Shown piece after piece: positions 24,489-36,700 of a DNA stretch of 64,000 nucleotides. The notes under the pieces were generated by a model that was given only the letters and a program-made list of their open reading frames with translations, made no database searches and was not told the DNA's origin. Position 1 is the first letter of the stretch. Each line of letters opens with the position of its first letter. The stretch is from Lepidonotus clava (lineage: Eukaryota > Annelida > Polychaeta > Phyllodocida > Polynoidae): positions 16,408,908 to 16,472,907 of the forward strand of contig OW387134.1 of NCBI GenBank assembly GCA_936440205.1, in the 5' to 3' direction. The position numbers and the translations under genes were made by a program.

Positions 24489-24907
24489 CAGGGGTCGTAA
24501 TGTTCCTATATTTCCCTATTTTTTTGGCACTCCTATGTTTTGCCATATTTCCTATATTTTTCTCGGAAAAGTCTGATTTACCGTGCATAATTGCAATATT
24601 TTTAGAAGTCAATCATTTGAATGTTATCAGGCAAGGTAGTGTATTGAACAAAAATAACGGCAAGGTAGGTTCCACTTCTGAAATAACTATTATTTCTATT
24701 CCACTCACTTCTAAATTGAAGATAGTCTGTAAACTGATAACAAATGCTGATGAAATGGCTGTATCTAATATAATCAAAGAATATCTTTGAAAAAGATTTG
24801 CCAAAAATTCCTTTATTTTCCTGTATTTTTGCCCTAAAACCTTTATTCTCCTATATTTTTGCTAAAAATTTCTATATATTTTCACTGAAGGCTGTTATGA
24901 CCCCTTG
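24489..24907. mobile_element. hAT-like nonautonomous element
   Basis: The left end is CAGGGGTCGTAATG and the right end TTATGACCCCTT, imperfect inverted copies. The body is AT-rich with repeated CCTATATTT words in both halves. It is noncoding. Confidence 0.5.
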
Positions 24908-25027
24908 CAAGAAGTTGTAAAAAGTGCCATAGGAGCCTATGGGGAAAATAAACGTGATATTCAACTGACCCTAGAACAAAGCATAAAAAAGGTCACTGGA
25001 GATGAAACTAAAACAGATGATGTGAAG

Positions 25028-25086
25028 GTAAACCGCCGCGGAGGCGGAGGTTATGTAGCGTAACCTCCGCCTCCAAGGTGGTTTAC
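25028..25086. repeat. Compact GC-rich hairpin
   Basis: GTAAACC followed by CGGAGGCGGAGGTTA pairs, across a 7-base loop, with TAACCTCCGCCTCC followed by GGTTTAC. The stem covers almost all 59 bp, with one short internal loop. It may be a tiny foldback element or the remains of one. Confidence 0.6.
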
Positions 25087-26396
25087 AAGCCTATACTACG
25101 TCACATATTTTCCAAGATGCATACTTTGAGATGATACAGACCTTTTATATTTGATACATAATATATTTCTATATAGATCTATAAATCTATGGAGAAACAT
25201 ACATATCAAACCCACATACTGGTCAAAGCACAAGAGAGTGGTACCTGTTCAAGCAGCCTCAGAGTATTGGTCAACACGTTTGCTTCACATATGAGAGGTC
25301 CCGGGTTCAATACTTCACCAAACCAAGCGTTTTTAATTCATGTTGCGTTTTTAACTTATTGTTTTTGAATTAAGCCTGAGCATGCATACATTAGGTGACC
25401 TAATTCTTTAAATTGTAAGCCTATTTATGTTTGATGATGATCTTTTTGGACTTTTTCTATCCGTTCTTATTAATGTGATACACAGGGATATACCTCCCAC
25501 TTGCAGCTGCCTCGGTAGGGTAGTGGAAAAATCTCTGGCCGGCCAGCTTCTACTTTTTTCACCTGCTGGACCGGATGTTTTTAGGATGGCCATGAATACT
25601 ACTTCCGTACTTCCAATGAGAGGTTTATGAATTGAGATATTTTGAAACATTTTTGTTTCAGATGGGTAATACTGCTAAAGGCTATATTGGTTTGAAGGTC
25701 ACACTCAAACAAGGGGATAGGTTGGTGTTTGAATTGGGTCTAACAGAGGAGTGCAATGGGCCATGTAATTGTTTAATTGATTGGCCCCCTCCCACGCCAG
25801 CAGTGTTCTCATTGGGCCCCCTGGCCTGTCAATCACCCTCTTTAGCCACACTCCAGCAGGGAAAGGTTGGGGGAGGGGAGGGGAGGGGTAGAAGGTGGAG
25901 TTGGGTTGGTCCCAGTATGAGCAGCCAGTGATTGGGCAAGTCAGTCCCCTCTGCGTATGGTGTTATGATTGGTTACAGATGAATGGCCCTAGACCCCTAA
26001 ATGCGACAAATAATATTTGCATGTCTAGTTGACACTAGGGGATGCTGGTGTGCCGCATGTGGTAAACTTCTCATTAAATCCTTATATAAATTTCCTTATT
26101 TTTTATTCTAAATCATGTCATCAAATTCTGATGCTAGTTCTCCTACTTTTGTGGGCTTTCCTACTTAAAAAAAAAAAAAAGGTGTTAAAATCCCTACCTT
26201 TTTCTATTAAACACTCCTTGCCCCATTGTTTTAGTCGATTGTAAGCTTAGAATTTTATCTTGCATAGATTAGAATGGTATTTCTCAATTTCCTACTTTTT
26301 GTAGGAACACTACTGCTCACTGTATGATATGATCTTCCTACTAGAAAATTAGTACAGCCCTTCTGCCACCAGAGATAAAGAAAAGTAAGTCTCTAG

Positions 26397-26567
26397 CAGG
26401 GATGCAAATTTTCCAATTTTTGTCAGATTTCCGATTTGTTCTTTCTGACACCCTCAAAGGTTGATTTCAAAATGTTGTCCAGAACATGTTTTACAGCATT
26501 TTAGGGTACATTCAGATTTTCTTTATGCTCTTTCCGATGTTTTGGCTATCCCTGACTTACATCCCTG
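26397..26567. mobile_element. hAT-type MITE with 8-bp target duplication (copy 1)
   Basis: The ends are CAGGGATG and CATCCCTG. The flanks gtctctag and gtctctat match at seven of eight bases, which fits the 8-bp duplication of hAT elements. The interior is homologous over its length to the element at 51493-51665 (shared words ttttgtgttggatttccga-like, ttcaaaatgtt, tacattcagattttctt). It is noncoding. Confidence 0.75.
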
Positions 26568-27295
26568 GTCTCTATTAGAGCATAGCCTTATTGGCAAAAT
26601 AGAGAACTATTCTCATTCAGACAGAAGCATAGCCATAGGTACAGTTCCTATACAAAAGTAGGAAACTTGATATTATATTTGTTTAGATAATATTTTGCTT
26701 CCAACTGAACTCCAACCACCACAGGCATGTATGTTGTTATAGAGTATTAACTTCTGCAAATTTTAACTTTTACATATTTCCCACATTTTGATGGTCGGCC
26801 GGGGAGTGGCATCTCTGCTGATATGAAATTAGAAAATGTGATGGTTTAACATTTTCCCACCAGGGGGCACATGCGTAAACAGCATGTTATCCCTTTAAAG
26901 GGACTCAAAGCCAATTTAATTGAACAACTTTTGGAAATGCAGATAACTGATAACCAACTCTCGTTAGTGGTAAACTATTAGCCATGAAAAGTAGCTTAAA
27001 CCTCAGAGGAATTAACTGCATTTTTTGTGACTTCAATCTAATTTTAAACGAGCAAGAAACAGTCTTATTTTTATGTCAGTTTTCACTGTTTACATTTTAC
27101 CACAGGCATGAGACGGGTTCATGAAATGTATTTACATAGTGATTTGAGTTTGAAAATTGTGACCATGAAATTCTTTGTTTCGTTTAAGAAAGCGGAAGCT
27201 ACGGCCAAGTCTGACGCTTATTAAGAGACACTTACAAAAGAAGTACAATAAATTGTATGCCCCGGTTACTATAACGATGTCCATTAAGAAATCAT

Positions 27296-29748
27296 AGACT
27301 GAGACAAATCAGACATTTATTCGAAGTTTATTACAAACAAGTATAATAAAACAACAAAAATTGTGGGTACAACTTCTAAACCCCTTTACAAGGTTAAGCA
27401 GTCTATCATTTTCACAATGCCAAAATCAAGTTAGAAAACTGCAGTGCTAAACACACTGTTATTTATATTATTTTAAAATAAAATATGACGTAGAAATAAC
27501 ATACTGCGAACGTATATATATTCTCGCGCTGCTAAATTTTCGCGCACCCAGCAATAAATGGCATTTTCGCGCATTCGGGATTTTGCGAATTTGATAGTTA
27601 ATTCCATTAGCTCTATAATATTCCTAATTTTTACTCATGTTATATTTTCGAGCATTTATAGTGATGCGCGAAAATATGTACAGCGCGAAAATTAGTACGT
27701 TTACAGTACCTAAGAAAAGAGCTGTGACTGATGAGGCCACTAGAATCACACCAACTGAGCCACGCTGGATGCTCGCAATGACCATCCTAACGTGTGTACA
27801 ATCTCAAACTATCAAGTACCCTATATGGTATTATGTGGATTTCAGGATCTGGATAAATCCTTTAAATTTTGACACTGTGCTGTGAAGATCAAGAAGAGCA
27901 ATGATCGGCTCTTTGACATTGACGCCATGAAGAAAACGATTCCCCATAAATTGTGGTAAAACCTGGACAAGTTCGCAAAACACTTATGAGAATCTGTATG
28001 GGACCAAAGCAAAACTTTGTCTTACTTACTGAATAAAGATTGGAGCAATACTTTAGAAATTACACCTTTCTCTCACAGGTACCCATGGTAAAGACCAAGA
28101 GGACACTCGTACATCCCCTGTAGACTAGAACCTAAAGATCCCTGGTTACTAATGGATAGACAAGCGGTCACGGTGTACTATTGTTAGTGGATGCACTGTT
28201 GAAGTGATCCTAAATTCGGTTAGATAACACAGATTTAATGTTTAATATTCAGAAGCCTTGTGTGGTGAAATCTTGTAACAAAAAGTAAATATGAAGGCGA
28301 TACAAATTTATTTTAATGCTCTTGGTCAAAAACGCAAAATATTGAGTCTTCATGATTAACTTAAACATGGACTTTCAAGTTACTTCCAAATATTTAACCT
28401 TGAAATTTGAAATTGATATTCCGGAAAAAAACTCAAAAATCTGCTAATCTTGTCGCTCAACAAGAATGTTTAAAAAATGTCATTTTAAGATTCCTCTGAA
28501 AAATACAGTAGATATCGATGACGACAAAAAAATTAAAAAAGAACTTTGCTTTTTTTTTTTTTTTTTTACCCAATGCCGATTTTATCATTACATAGACCAT
28601 CAACAAACAGAAACAGATATCGCACTTCATAAAATGTAAAATTAGCTAATTTGAGTTATCTTGGCTCCAAAACCCCTAATCTATCCCTAAGATAGCCCAC
28701 ACTTCGACAGGCGCCTACCCTCTCAAAAAAATACCCAGTCGGGAGTTCGGAAAATGTTTTTTTTTGGTGTAGCGGGGGAGAGGGTTCTTGATTTTTATTG
28801 GGTTGGTAAGGTTATAACTGAAAACTTTGCCCCCCCCACCTCCCCGCTAACTTTCAGGGCGGTCAGCAAGAAACAAAAGTTTGTTGACCTTACATAGTCA
28901 AATATAATACGTGCCTAGTTATATTATGCAATAATAGTTACGCACTGCAAACACGATCGTGTTCCATGCTTATCATCATTTTGAAGATGAGGGTGTGTCG
29001 AGGGGAGATAAGGTGCTTACAAGTGCAAATGTGCTTAATGGACGGCCCCTTTAATAGCAGCGAATGACAAAGATGAGATTCTTACCACTTGGAACAAAAG
29101 GGCAAAATAAATGGATGCAATATATATGATTTCCTACTTCGCTGCATGATTCGGGAATTTCTCAAAATTGGCATTCAAGATTTTACATTGTTTACAAAAA
29201 TGCAACTTTCTGGAAGGTGGGTTGAACTACATTATTTACTGGGGGACCCTAGACGCCATGGGTTTCTACTATAAACACTTAACAATAAGATACCGTATAG
29301 AACTCCCGAGGGAGGAACCTAGGCAAATATGACTACTCAAGTAGGATAGACTGTGTTTTCATGGAGTTTCGAGGCATTCCGTAAATATCACATACAAAAT
29401 AATTGTTTTTGAAAACACCATTCGAGACATCCCAGAGAATTATTAACATCTATAAACTGGACACAGATAACTATCAACAACACAAATGTTACAATGTTTA
29501 TAGAAAAAAATATCAAATGTCGTACAGTGTAACAAAAAGGTGTCCGTACTTCATACAAGTGGGATTATCATCACTAGGTTATATCACAAAATTATGAACA
29601 GACTGCCAAATGACCCGTTTACCATGTGCATAAATCATTTCCCCGTGTTTTGCTTAAAATCCCACCGTTACCTATCGCTGGACTAACCCTAGAAGACCCC
29701 CATCATAATGAAACAATCCTCGTCTAGGTAGACCCAAAGCGGCTCGAG
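27296..29748 (-). other. Probable 3' UTR of the Menorin-like gene
   Basis: No coding exon is seen between the stop codon of the minus-strand Menorin-like gene and 27316. Read on the minus strand, AATAAA occurs twice at 27327-27332 and 27316-27321, followed by a TGTCTG-rich stretch, a convincing poly(A) site. This would give a 3' UTR of about 2.4 kb, containing the MITE at 27502-27708 and a T-run at 28551-28567. An earlier signal at about 28793 is possible. Confidence 0.4.
27502..27708. mobile_element. MITE with CpG-rich inverted ends
   Basis: The left end TACTGCGAACGTATA, then TCGCGCTG, pairs with CAGCGCGA, then TACGTTTACAGTA, on the right. The interior repeats ttttcgcgc words. It is noncoding. 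It sits in the putative 3' UTR of the Menorin-like gene. Confidence 0.55.
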
Positions 29749-32700
29749 TTATAGTTGGTCTGACAAGGTGACGTGAAAGCGTGGAATGGCGGCAAAGCTG
29801 GTGGTGCCCACACCGCGTATAGCGATGTGCTCGCCCTCCAGGTGGAGGTCCGTCAGGGGCAGTTTGACCTCCAGTGCTTGGAGGACAGTCGGGCTAGCAC
29901 TGTGACACTCCTCCAGACTGCTCACCTTCATCAGCACCCCTTTGGAGGGCAGCTCCTCCACGTAAATGTCCAGGCAGCTGGGCGGGCTGGTCAGCGAGGC
30001 CGACTTCTCCGAGTCGGTGCCGGGGATGGCTTTGGTGCCCAGCGTCACCTTACCCGTGGGGCTGACGCTACACCTGATGCCCGAGATGGCCGAGGGCCGC
30101 GCCCCCTGGACCACGTGCAGGTAGATCTCCAGACTGAAGTCCTCCTCCTTGGTCTGGGCGTCGGCCGGCGGCCCCTCCTGCTCCGCCGGGGTGACGGGGA
30201 TAAACTGTACCCGGGCCACCAGCTGCAGCATTTTGATGTTGTCCATGGGGTACTTGGATTTGGACAACAGCTGGCCACGCTGTAGGATAACGGCCTCCGA
30301 CCCAAGGAAGATGGTCTCCCCGCGCTCTCCGCGGGCCAGGATCCAGTCGGCCACCGAGAAGCCCATCCCCTGGTCGTCCTTACGCTCCACCTCCTTGTCG
30401 GTCTCCTGGTGCTTGACCGAATCAAACTGTGGTCTCAGCGAGTCGGGCAGGTCGAAGTAGACCTGGTCTTTGTGCAGTTTATTCCTGACGTACATCAGGT
30501 CGCCCACAGGCACCGAGTCCGACTCGGGGGAGTACACGGACAGGCTGCCGCCCGTCATCTCCATTAACCACTGTAACTGGGGCACCGAGTACTTGAGGTA
30601 ACTGGCACGTGCCGAAAACGTAATTGGCTGTTTAATTCGCCATTTATCTATGACGTCGTGCATAGATTTGACCATGGCCCAGCTATAAGCGTTCTTGGTA
30701 CGCTCTTCTGAGTAGCCTACCTTCCAACCCAGGGAAATTGTACTTTCCGGGAAATGTTCCTGGCAGAGACGTAGAAAGCGCTGTAGGTCGATGGGCTTCT
30801 CGGCTGTGTTGGGTCCAGGGAGGATGTCCCCATTTAACCATACAGGACCACGTAACTGGTAGAAGACGAAAACATAGAATTACAACGCATATTTATCTAA
30901 AATTCAAAAGTAAGATTTTATACTACACTGCTTCACTAAGCACGGATTCATTAGAGCTATCCAGTAGGACATAATTAGTACCTTAAAGAATAGAAAAAAA
31001 TGATGGAAAATTGTAGGACAAGTTAGAAAAAACGGGGTGAAAACTAAATTATCAGATAATGTAATGGACGCTAATTTTAGCTGTAAAAGTTATTAAAGTG
31101 AATCATCATATCAATAGGCTACAAGTTATGCTTATATGTTCTTCTTAACTTACTTTTGATCTCTCTCCCTTCAGAGTTTGTAGGGCAAGCTCTACGGCCT
31201 CAATACTCTGGAAGTCAATCTTGATACCTTTACCGGAATGTTTGATTGTATGAACCCATTCCTCAAACGTCAAATCAGAGTCGACGTTAGGCGGCTGACC
31301 CATGACAGGAACCAGCTGTTGCTGGTTTGTTCCCTGTCCTTTTAATAGGATATCTGCCTCAAGCATCATAACTTCACCTGAAACGGGAACGAAAACAATC
31401 AGGAAAATGATAAGCCATTTCAGATTTGTCAACAAATCAAAGTTTTCATTTTTGTTACATATCATACACTGCAAAAACAGTTTTGTAGCGATAACTTACT
31501 ATTATCATTAGAAGTGTTTACCATGAGGCGAGGCTAGTAAAGTAGCTATATCCTGCCCTCCCTGTCCTCACAACACAAGGTTTAAATTCCATTTCACAGT
31601 ATCATCCCCCTTTACCTGTAATGACTAGGTCGTTAGGTCTAGTATTTATTTGATTAAATTTGCTGTGTTGTAATCAACATGTTCTCTTTGAAACAATATT
31701 AGATTTTCACAAGATACAGAAAACGAGAGGCACATCAAATATGTATTTTCCTAATTACTATTAGTTCCCTTGTCACTACGACTACGGCATCTCACTTTTT
31801 AGAGCATCCTGGAGACTACTTCTGTCATTGACTCCATGTGCCCACGTGATCCTGCTGCCGTCCCCTTGAGCCTCCGGAAAATGATGAAGGGCGTGGATTC
31901 CACTGAGAATAGTCGGATCCCGCCCCTTGATTAGAAATGAAGGAATAACTCCTGAAAAAATGAACAAATTATAGTTATTGATGTCTTTGTACATGTATCG
32001 CTTTTATGGTGATACATGTATATTGTTTGTGCGTGAGATACGTTGAAAGCACTTCGGGAACATTTTAAAGAGGAACTGAACCATTTATCAGAGGCACACC
32101 TTACAAATATGTGCAGGTGCAAACGAGCATGATATGCCCATTATGGTCAGTTGTGACGTTGTCTGCACAGTGCCTATAATCATAAATCAAGCTAAAAGGT
32201 TAACTGTATTCAAGAAAATGGAACAACATTTATGGCAAAATGCTAGGGGGGGGGGGGGGGTAGTAGCTGCAATTCACTGGTAAGCATACCAGAACAACGA
32301 GAGTTTAAGAGTACGGTGGCAGTGTCGGACAAAGTGTATACATGAAATACAAAAATACTTTTCATACAAGGATATTGATCTGATTATCAGGTTTTGTTGA
32401 TTGTTATTTTCAAATATTGGTTAGAATCATGGGCTGTGCCCCCGAACCCCCCTTGTTGATTTCCCTTATAGGACCACTGCATTACATTTTGTCACTGAGA
32501 CAGATACTAGTGAGCTGTCACCTCAGATGGCTGCCCTACAGCAGTCAGGGCAGCAGGATGATTAGCTGTCACTACTACCTGGTAGTACTATGGTAGTTTT
32601 AGTCAGCAGTTCTACGTTATTATAGATCTAGACCCATTCGACATGGCCTTTTTTGAGGCTTAGTGATATGCAACATGGGATTCCCAAAAGATAGTGACAT

Positions 32701-33544
32701 ATGACATTGGCCTTTCTTAAATTCAATATGGTGACATTGAACTTTATTTGACATGGCAACATTGCCTTTTTGACATGCGACATCAGGGACACCTGTAGCA
32801 TAACTGGAGTTCCTTGCCGAATGAGAGTTCCCGACGCATTTGACTGGTCGGCTGCACATAGCCTTGAACTAACTGGGGCAGGTGCCCCTCCACAGACTGA
32901 GGAATAAGTACGAGTTAGGCATTTAGGTATGAATCCCAGTGATGTAAAAGATGTGAGGGATATTCAGTTTGCTACCCATTACAACTTTGACTGGCATCTT
33001 TGACATGTCATGCATCTACTATGATGATCTGGAGACTATCTGTGGCTGGGATCTATCCCAGTACCCATGTGCAAGGGACTGGAAGAAACCTGCATTCAGG
33101 TCGAAACTCCAGTCTCCAGCCCCCCCCCCCCCCCCATCAAGGACCCCAAGCATGCAATAATGTGTACAATGTGCACAAAGTTATGCACATGTTAGATCTA
33201 AGGGCACAACAGAGAGGCAGTTCTATTAGTCTACACTTAATTATCAGATCATTTTTACAAGACATGCCTATAATTGTAGATCTGTGATGAATGTACTGCT
33301 CTGTTATTTAAAAAAAATCGCATTTCAAACTATTTGTCTTCAATCTTGATATAATCTAGTCCTATTTCTTACCTCCATTCCATTGGTAGTATGCATAAGC
33401 ACCGAAAAACAACAAGAGTATCTGTGGTATACAGAAACAGGCCATGTACTTTTTCATATAGTCTGGGCCTGAATAGAACCCCATGAATGCCATCTTCCAT
33501 AGCGGGTCATTCTTTACGCTGTGTGGTATACGTATAAGCGGCAT
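29749..33544 (-). CDS. FAM151/Menorin-like membrane protein
   Basis: The protein belongs to the FAM151/Menorin (DUF2181) family, which has a phosphodiesterase-like TIM-barrel fold. The nematode member MNR-1 is an extracellular guidance cue for dendrites; the function of vertebrate members is poorly defined. Four coding exons on the minus strand are 33544-33373, 31951-31796, 31377-31154 and 30855-29749. They sum to 1659 nt and 552 residues. A hydrophobic segment at residues 33-53 near the N terminus suggests a signal anchor. Family motifs in order are TWAHGVN (93-99), MLEADILL (114-121), PPNVDSDLTFEEWV (138-151), GIKIDF (near 160), PVWLNGDILPGPN (188-200), then ISLGW. The second half is long and shows only weak resemblance to the second domain of FAM151A. 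Residue 137 is Gln where relatives have His in an AHPP motif. The upstream promoter is shared with a divergent exon at 34239. Confidence 0.85.
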
Positions 33545-34238
33545 GCTTTCTGTTTACACTTGCCAAAACACGTCTAGATCTACACTACTGTAGCCTTGTA
33601 AAATGCAAGTTCGAGGCCTCCTTGCAAATGCGGTACTGAATATGGCCTGCTTCTTCAAGTTCTTGATACTATTACTAAATGCAATGCATCAAATCGACCT
33701 CACTGTGCACCAAACTCATTTCGCTACTTAGGAGGAATCACTCTTGTCCTTCATTCCCCTATGTTTTGATCATTTTCTCCGTTGACGTTCCTCGTTGCAT
33801 GGGAATGCCTGCGGTGCCTGGAAATGGTCCCCAGTCGGTCGGTACGATTAGGAGAGAGGCACACGGGAAACCAGCTAAGTCGATCCGCTGGTAGTTTCCG
33901 CAGAAAAAACTCCAAAATGACGTCTGCCGAGAACAAGCTAAGTCGGCTATCGTGCTGCCACCTGGTGGATAATTTAATTTTAGACGGGTCTTTTACATTG
34001 CGGATAAATCTAATTAATAACATGAAAAGCGATATTGGTATTTATTAAAAGATACAATAAGATAATCAGTCTAATGCCAATGGGCGATCATTTTTAGATC
34101 AAGACAGAAACCTCAGGCCTGGTGAGGTAGAACTAAGAATAGCCTAGACGAGAGCGGCATCTTGTGGAGAGAGCTAAACGACATCTTGTTGCCGATTGGC
34201 GTCTTTTTGGAGAAGACTAAAGTGCTTCAGACTTCAAA
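33545..34238. promoter_or_regulatory. Probable divergent promoter region
   Basis: About 700 bp separate the minus-strand start of the Menorin-like gene from a plus-strand start codon at 34239. The segment 33780-33960 is CpG-rich, and an inverted CCAAT box (gattggcg) lies at about 34195. A short open frame from an ATG at 33917 matches nothing I recognise. A bidirectional promoter is an inference from geometry and composition. Confidence 0.35.
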
Positions 34239-34388
34239 ATGGGCAATAGTCTAAAGCGTAATCGTAAAAAAGAAGAAGCTCAACACTCCCCACACGAAGA
34301 AACTGGTTCAAAACATACTGAAGCCCCAAAAAACACTGGACCAGCCGACGAAAACGACACAGACAGCGCAGACTTCCCATGGCGTGAG
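34239..34388 (+). CDS. Unassigned first coding exon (MGNSLKR...)
   Basis: The start codon sits in a good context (caaaATGGGC) and opens a 50-codon exon ending at a consensus donor, GAG|gtaggt. The peptide begins MGNSLKRNRKKEE, which fits an N-myristoylation signal followed by a basic patch, and continues hydrophilic and acidic to FPWRE. I do not recognise the family. Its end phase (0) is compatible with the first Rieske exon at 50514, and both are on the plus strand, so this could be a distal first exon of that gene across a 16-kb intron full of transposons. It could equally belong to another gene or be spurious. Confidence 0.4.
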
Positions 34389-34539
34389 GTAGGTCACAAC
34401 TGCAACAGTGCAAGTAGACTACTTGAAGTAGGTCTAGATCTAGACCACCTCCCCACCACAAAAAAAAGGAAAAGTAAAACTAAAAAGAAAGGGAGGAAGA
34501 GCCAAAAGGAGAGAAAAGAAGGAAAGAGGAACTTCAGGA

Positions 34540-35384
34540 AGATGTGCCTCCCGGCCTTCTCTTTCTCCTCCCACTCCCACTCACAGCCCTCTTTCCCCTC
34601 CTGGTCCTCTTCCCCTCTCGTCCTTTTCTTTCCCCTCCTGGCCCTTTGCCTTTGGGTCCCCTCCTGGCCCTGCGGGTCCCCATTGGCCCTGCGGGTCCCC
34701 TCCTGACCCTGTGGGTCCCCTCCCGGCCCTGTGCCTGTAGATCTAGGTCCCCTCCCGGCCCTGTGCCGGCCGTGGGTCCCCTCTCAGCCCTGTGGGTCCC
34801 CTATCGGTCCTGTGGGTCCCCTCCCGGTCCTGTGTAGGCTGTGGGTCCCCTCCCAGCCCTGTGGGTCCCCTCCCGACCCTTTGGGTCCCTCTCCGGCCCT
34901 GTGGGTTACCTCCTATCCTTTTTCCCTGCCCGGCCATTTCTTTCTCATCCTGGCCCTGTGTGCCCCCTCCCGCCCCTGTGTCCCCCCTCCCGTCCCTCTG
35001 CGGCTCTGGGACCCCCCATCACTTTCTTTTCCCCTCCTGACCCTTTCTTTCCCCTCACGACCCTGTGTTTCCCCTCCCAGCCTTATGGATCCACTCACAG
35101 CACTGTGTATTCCTTCCCATCCCTTTCTTCCCCTTCCCAGCCTTTTCTCTACCCTCCCCTCCATTTCTTTCCCTCACAGGTCTTCCCCCTCCCGGCCCTG
35201 TGGCTCCCCTCTCAGCCCGTGGCTCCCCTCCTAGCCCTGTGGCTCCCCTACCGTCACTGTGTCTCGCCTCCCTGCCCTGTGGTCTCCTCCTGGCCCTTTC
35301 TTTCCCCTCCTGGCTCTTTCCTGGCCAAGTGGGTCCCCTTCCGGCCCAGCGGCTCCCCTTCAGCCCTTTTGCTTCCCCTCCTGG
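34540..35384. repeat. Minisatellite, 20-bp unit rich in CCCTCC and CCCTGTGGG
   Basis: The unit approximates CCCTGTGGGTCCCCTCCCGG, clearest at about 34680-34900, with period 20. Copies toward both edges are more degenerate. Since 20 is not a multiple of three, all three frames stay open for long stretches, giving false proline-rich reading frames on both strands. The strand bias (C-rich on plus) means the minus strand could form G-quadruplexes. The right edge abuts the MITE at 35385. Confidence 0.8.
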
Positions 35385-35708
35385 CAGGGTGCCCATGCTT
35401 TTTCAGAAACAAAAATTGGGACCTTTATTAGACCTTTTTGAGATAAGAAATAAGACCTTTACAATACCTTTTACAAGAATTCTTGTAGTAAAAAAACAGA
35501 CATTTTTCAGTTTTTTTTACCGGACATCTCAATTACTGAGATTACTTATGGTCAGAATGCCAAATTTAAAAGCATACTTTCAGGTGGACCTAAAAAAAGA
35601 CCTTCATAATACCTTAGGACCTAAAATAAGACCTTTATGATAGCTTCATGAATGAAGAAACCAATACAAGACCTTATGAGACCTTTTGAGACCTGCATGG
35701 GCACCCTG
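35385..35708. mobile_element. hAT-type MITE at the edge of the minisatellite
   Basis: The ends CAGGGTGCCCATGC and GCATGGGCACCCTG are exact inverted copies of 14 bp. The interior repeats aagacctttat words in both orientations. It is noncoding. Its insertion marks, or caused, the right border of the 20-bp minisatellite. Confidence 0.7.
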
Positions 35709-36349
35709 TATGTGTCACCCCTTCCAGCCCTTTGTTTCCTGGCTCCTGTTCCCTGGAAGAATGGATATATATATGCAAATTGAAAATATTAGAAAAAAAT
35801 CTATTGTCCCCAGGGCCCTAACTGGCCTAATGTCACTAATGTACCTGAAAATTGCCCCAGGTTGCATGAATGAGGGGTTATATTTTCAGAAATGGCCCCC
35901 CATACCCTCAATAGGAGGGCGAACCTCTGCTAGTATACCCGCCCCACTCACATACACTCCCACTCTCATTTCCTGGAAGAATAGATGTATCTTTATGCAA
36001 ATTGAAAATATTAGAATAAAACTATTGTCCCTTAACGTCCCTCCCATGTGCTCCACGTAGGCAGCTCTGCAGCCCACGAATTATCTGCTCATATGCTACT
36101 ATTATTTTTATTCAAATCTTAGCCCCCGCTCCTAACCAATTCCCGGATCTGCTCCTGTTTTTTGACCGAATATCCCTCCACCCTTCCATCCAGGTACCAA
36201 AAGAATAAGGATTGGGCTCAGGTTATCCAAGGACTTGTGCAAAGATTAAGGATAGATACGTGCCAGTGGTCAGCGGCCAATTCAAGAAATCATGATACAT
36301 TCATTGGTATTGTACTTATACTGACATACTTACAATGCATCCTACTGTT
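35709..36349. repeat. Spacer with an internal 60-bp direct repeat
   Basis: The stretch with ggaagaatggatatatatatg followed by caaattgaaaatattagaa (about 35755) recurs at about 35973 as ggaagaatagatgtatcttt followed by the same tail. Both are followed by tattgtccc. No gene is recognised. Confidence 0.5.
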
Positions 36350-36513
36350 CAGGCCCGAAGCCAAAGGAGGTTTTTTTTTTTAATAAAAGGGCTAAAATAC
36401 TTTTTTTTTTTTTATTTAGTGTCATATTTTACATTAAAAAACTAGAGGGGGGGGGGGCAAGGTGGGGGGGGGGTTGTACAAACCCCTCCAAACCTCCCTT
36501 TGCTACGGGCCTG
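36350..36513. mobile_element. MITE directly left of the Ngaro element
   Basis: The ends CAGGCCCGAAGCCAAAGGAGG-type (left) and CCTCCCTTTGCTACGGGCCTG-type (right) are inverted copies with two or three differences. The pentamer ctgtt flanks both sides. The centre holds T- and G-homopolymers. The Ngaro element begins six bases after its right end. Confidence 0.65.
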
Positions 36514-36700
36514 CTGTTAGTGGCCGCGACCTAGGGTGCTAGGTCGCGGGGCATATCTCACCATGGCAACACGATGCTTAGCGACTGTGACGTCACGTTC
36601 GCTTGCTGACGTCACGAACGCCGCAGTTGGTTGAGGAGAGCTCGCCGACATCACGTCTTCAAGTTTTAATCGGGAATTACGACCGTTTCATCATCGCAGG

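Larger units (their letters stand above)
23990..27295. other. Intergenic region between convergent thioredoxin and Menorin-like genes
   Basis: No exon is recognised in this 3.3 kb. It holds a hAT-like element (24489-24907), a short perfect hairpin (25028-25086) and a hAT MITE with target duplication (26397-26567). An open frame near 25660-25920 is not similar to any family I know, and I do not call it a gene. Confidence 0.5.

Noticed and set aside
24434-24790. 118-codon open frame with hydrophobic start
   Set aside because: It lies within the inverted-repeat element at 24489-24907 and consists of repeated CCTATATTT words.
25632-25931. Open frame of 99 codons near a MITE
   Set aside because: It has no known motif, ends in G-rich low-complexity DNA and has no clear splice partners.
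29773-30460. Plus-strand and shifted minus-strand frames inside the Menorin-like exon
   Set aside because: They are shadows of the real minus-strand exon, which has family motifs and splice borders.
34544-35640. Long overlapping proline-rich open frames on both strands
   Set aside because: They follow the 20-bp repeat through all three frames, change character only at the edge of the array and have no splice or start support. They are products of the minisatellite.
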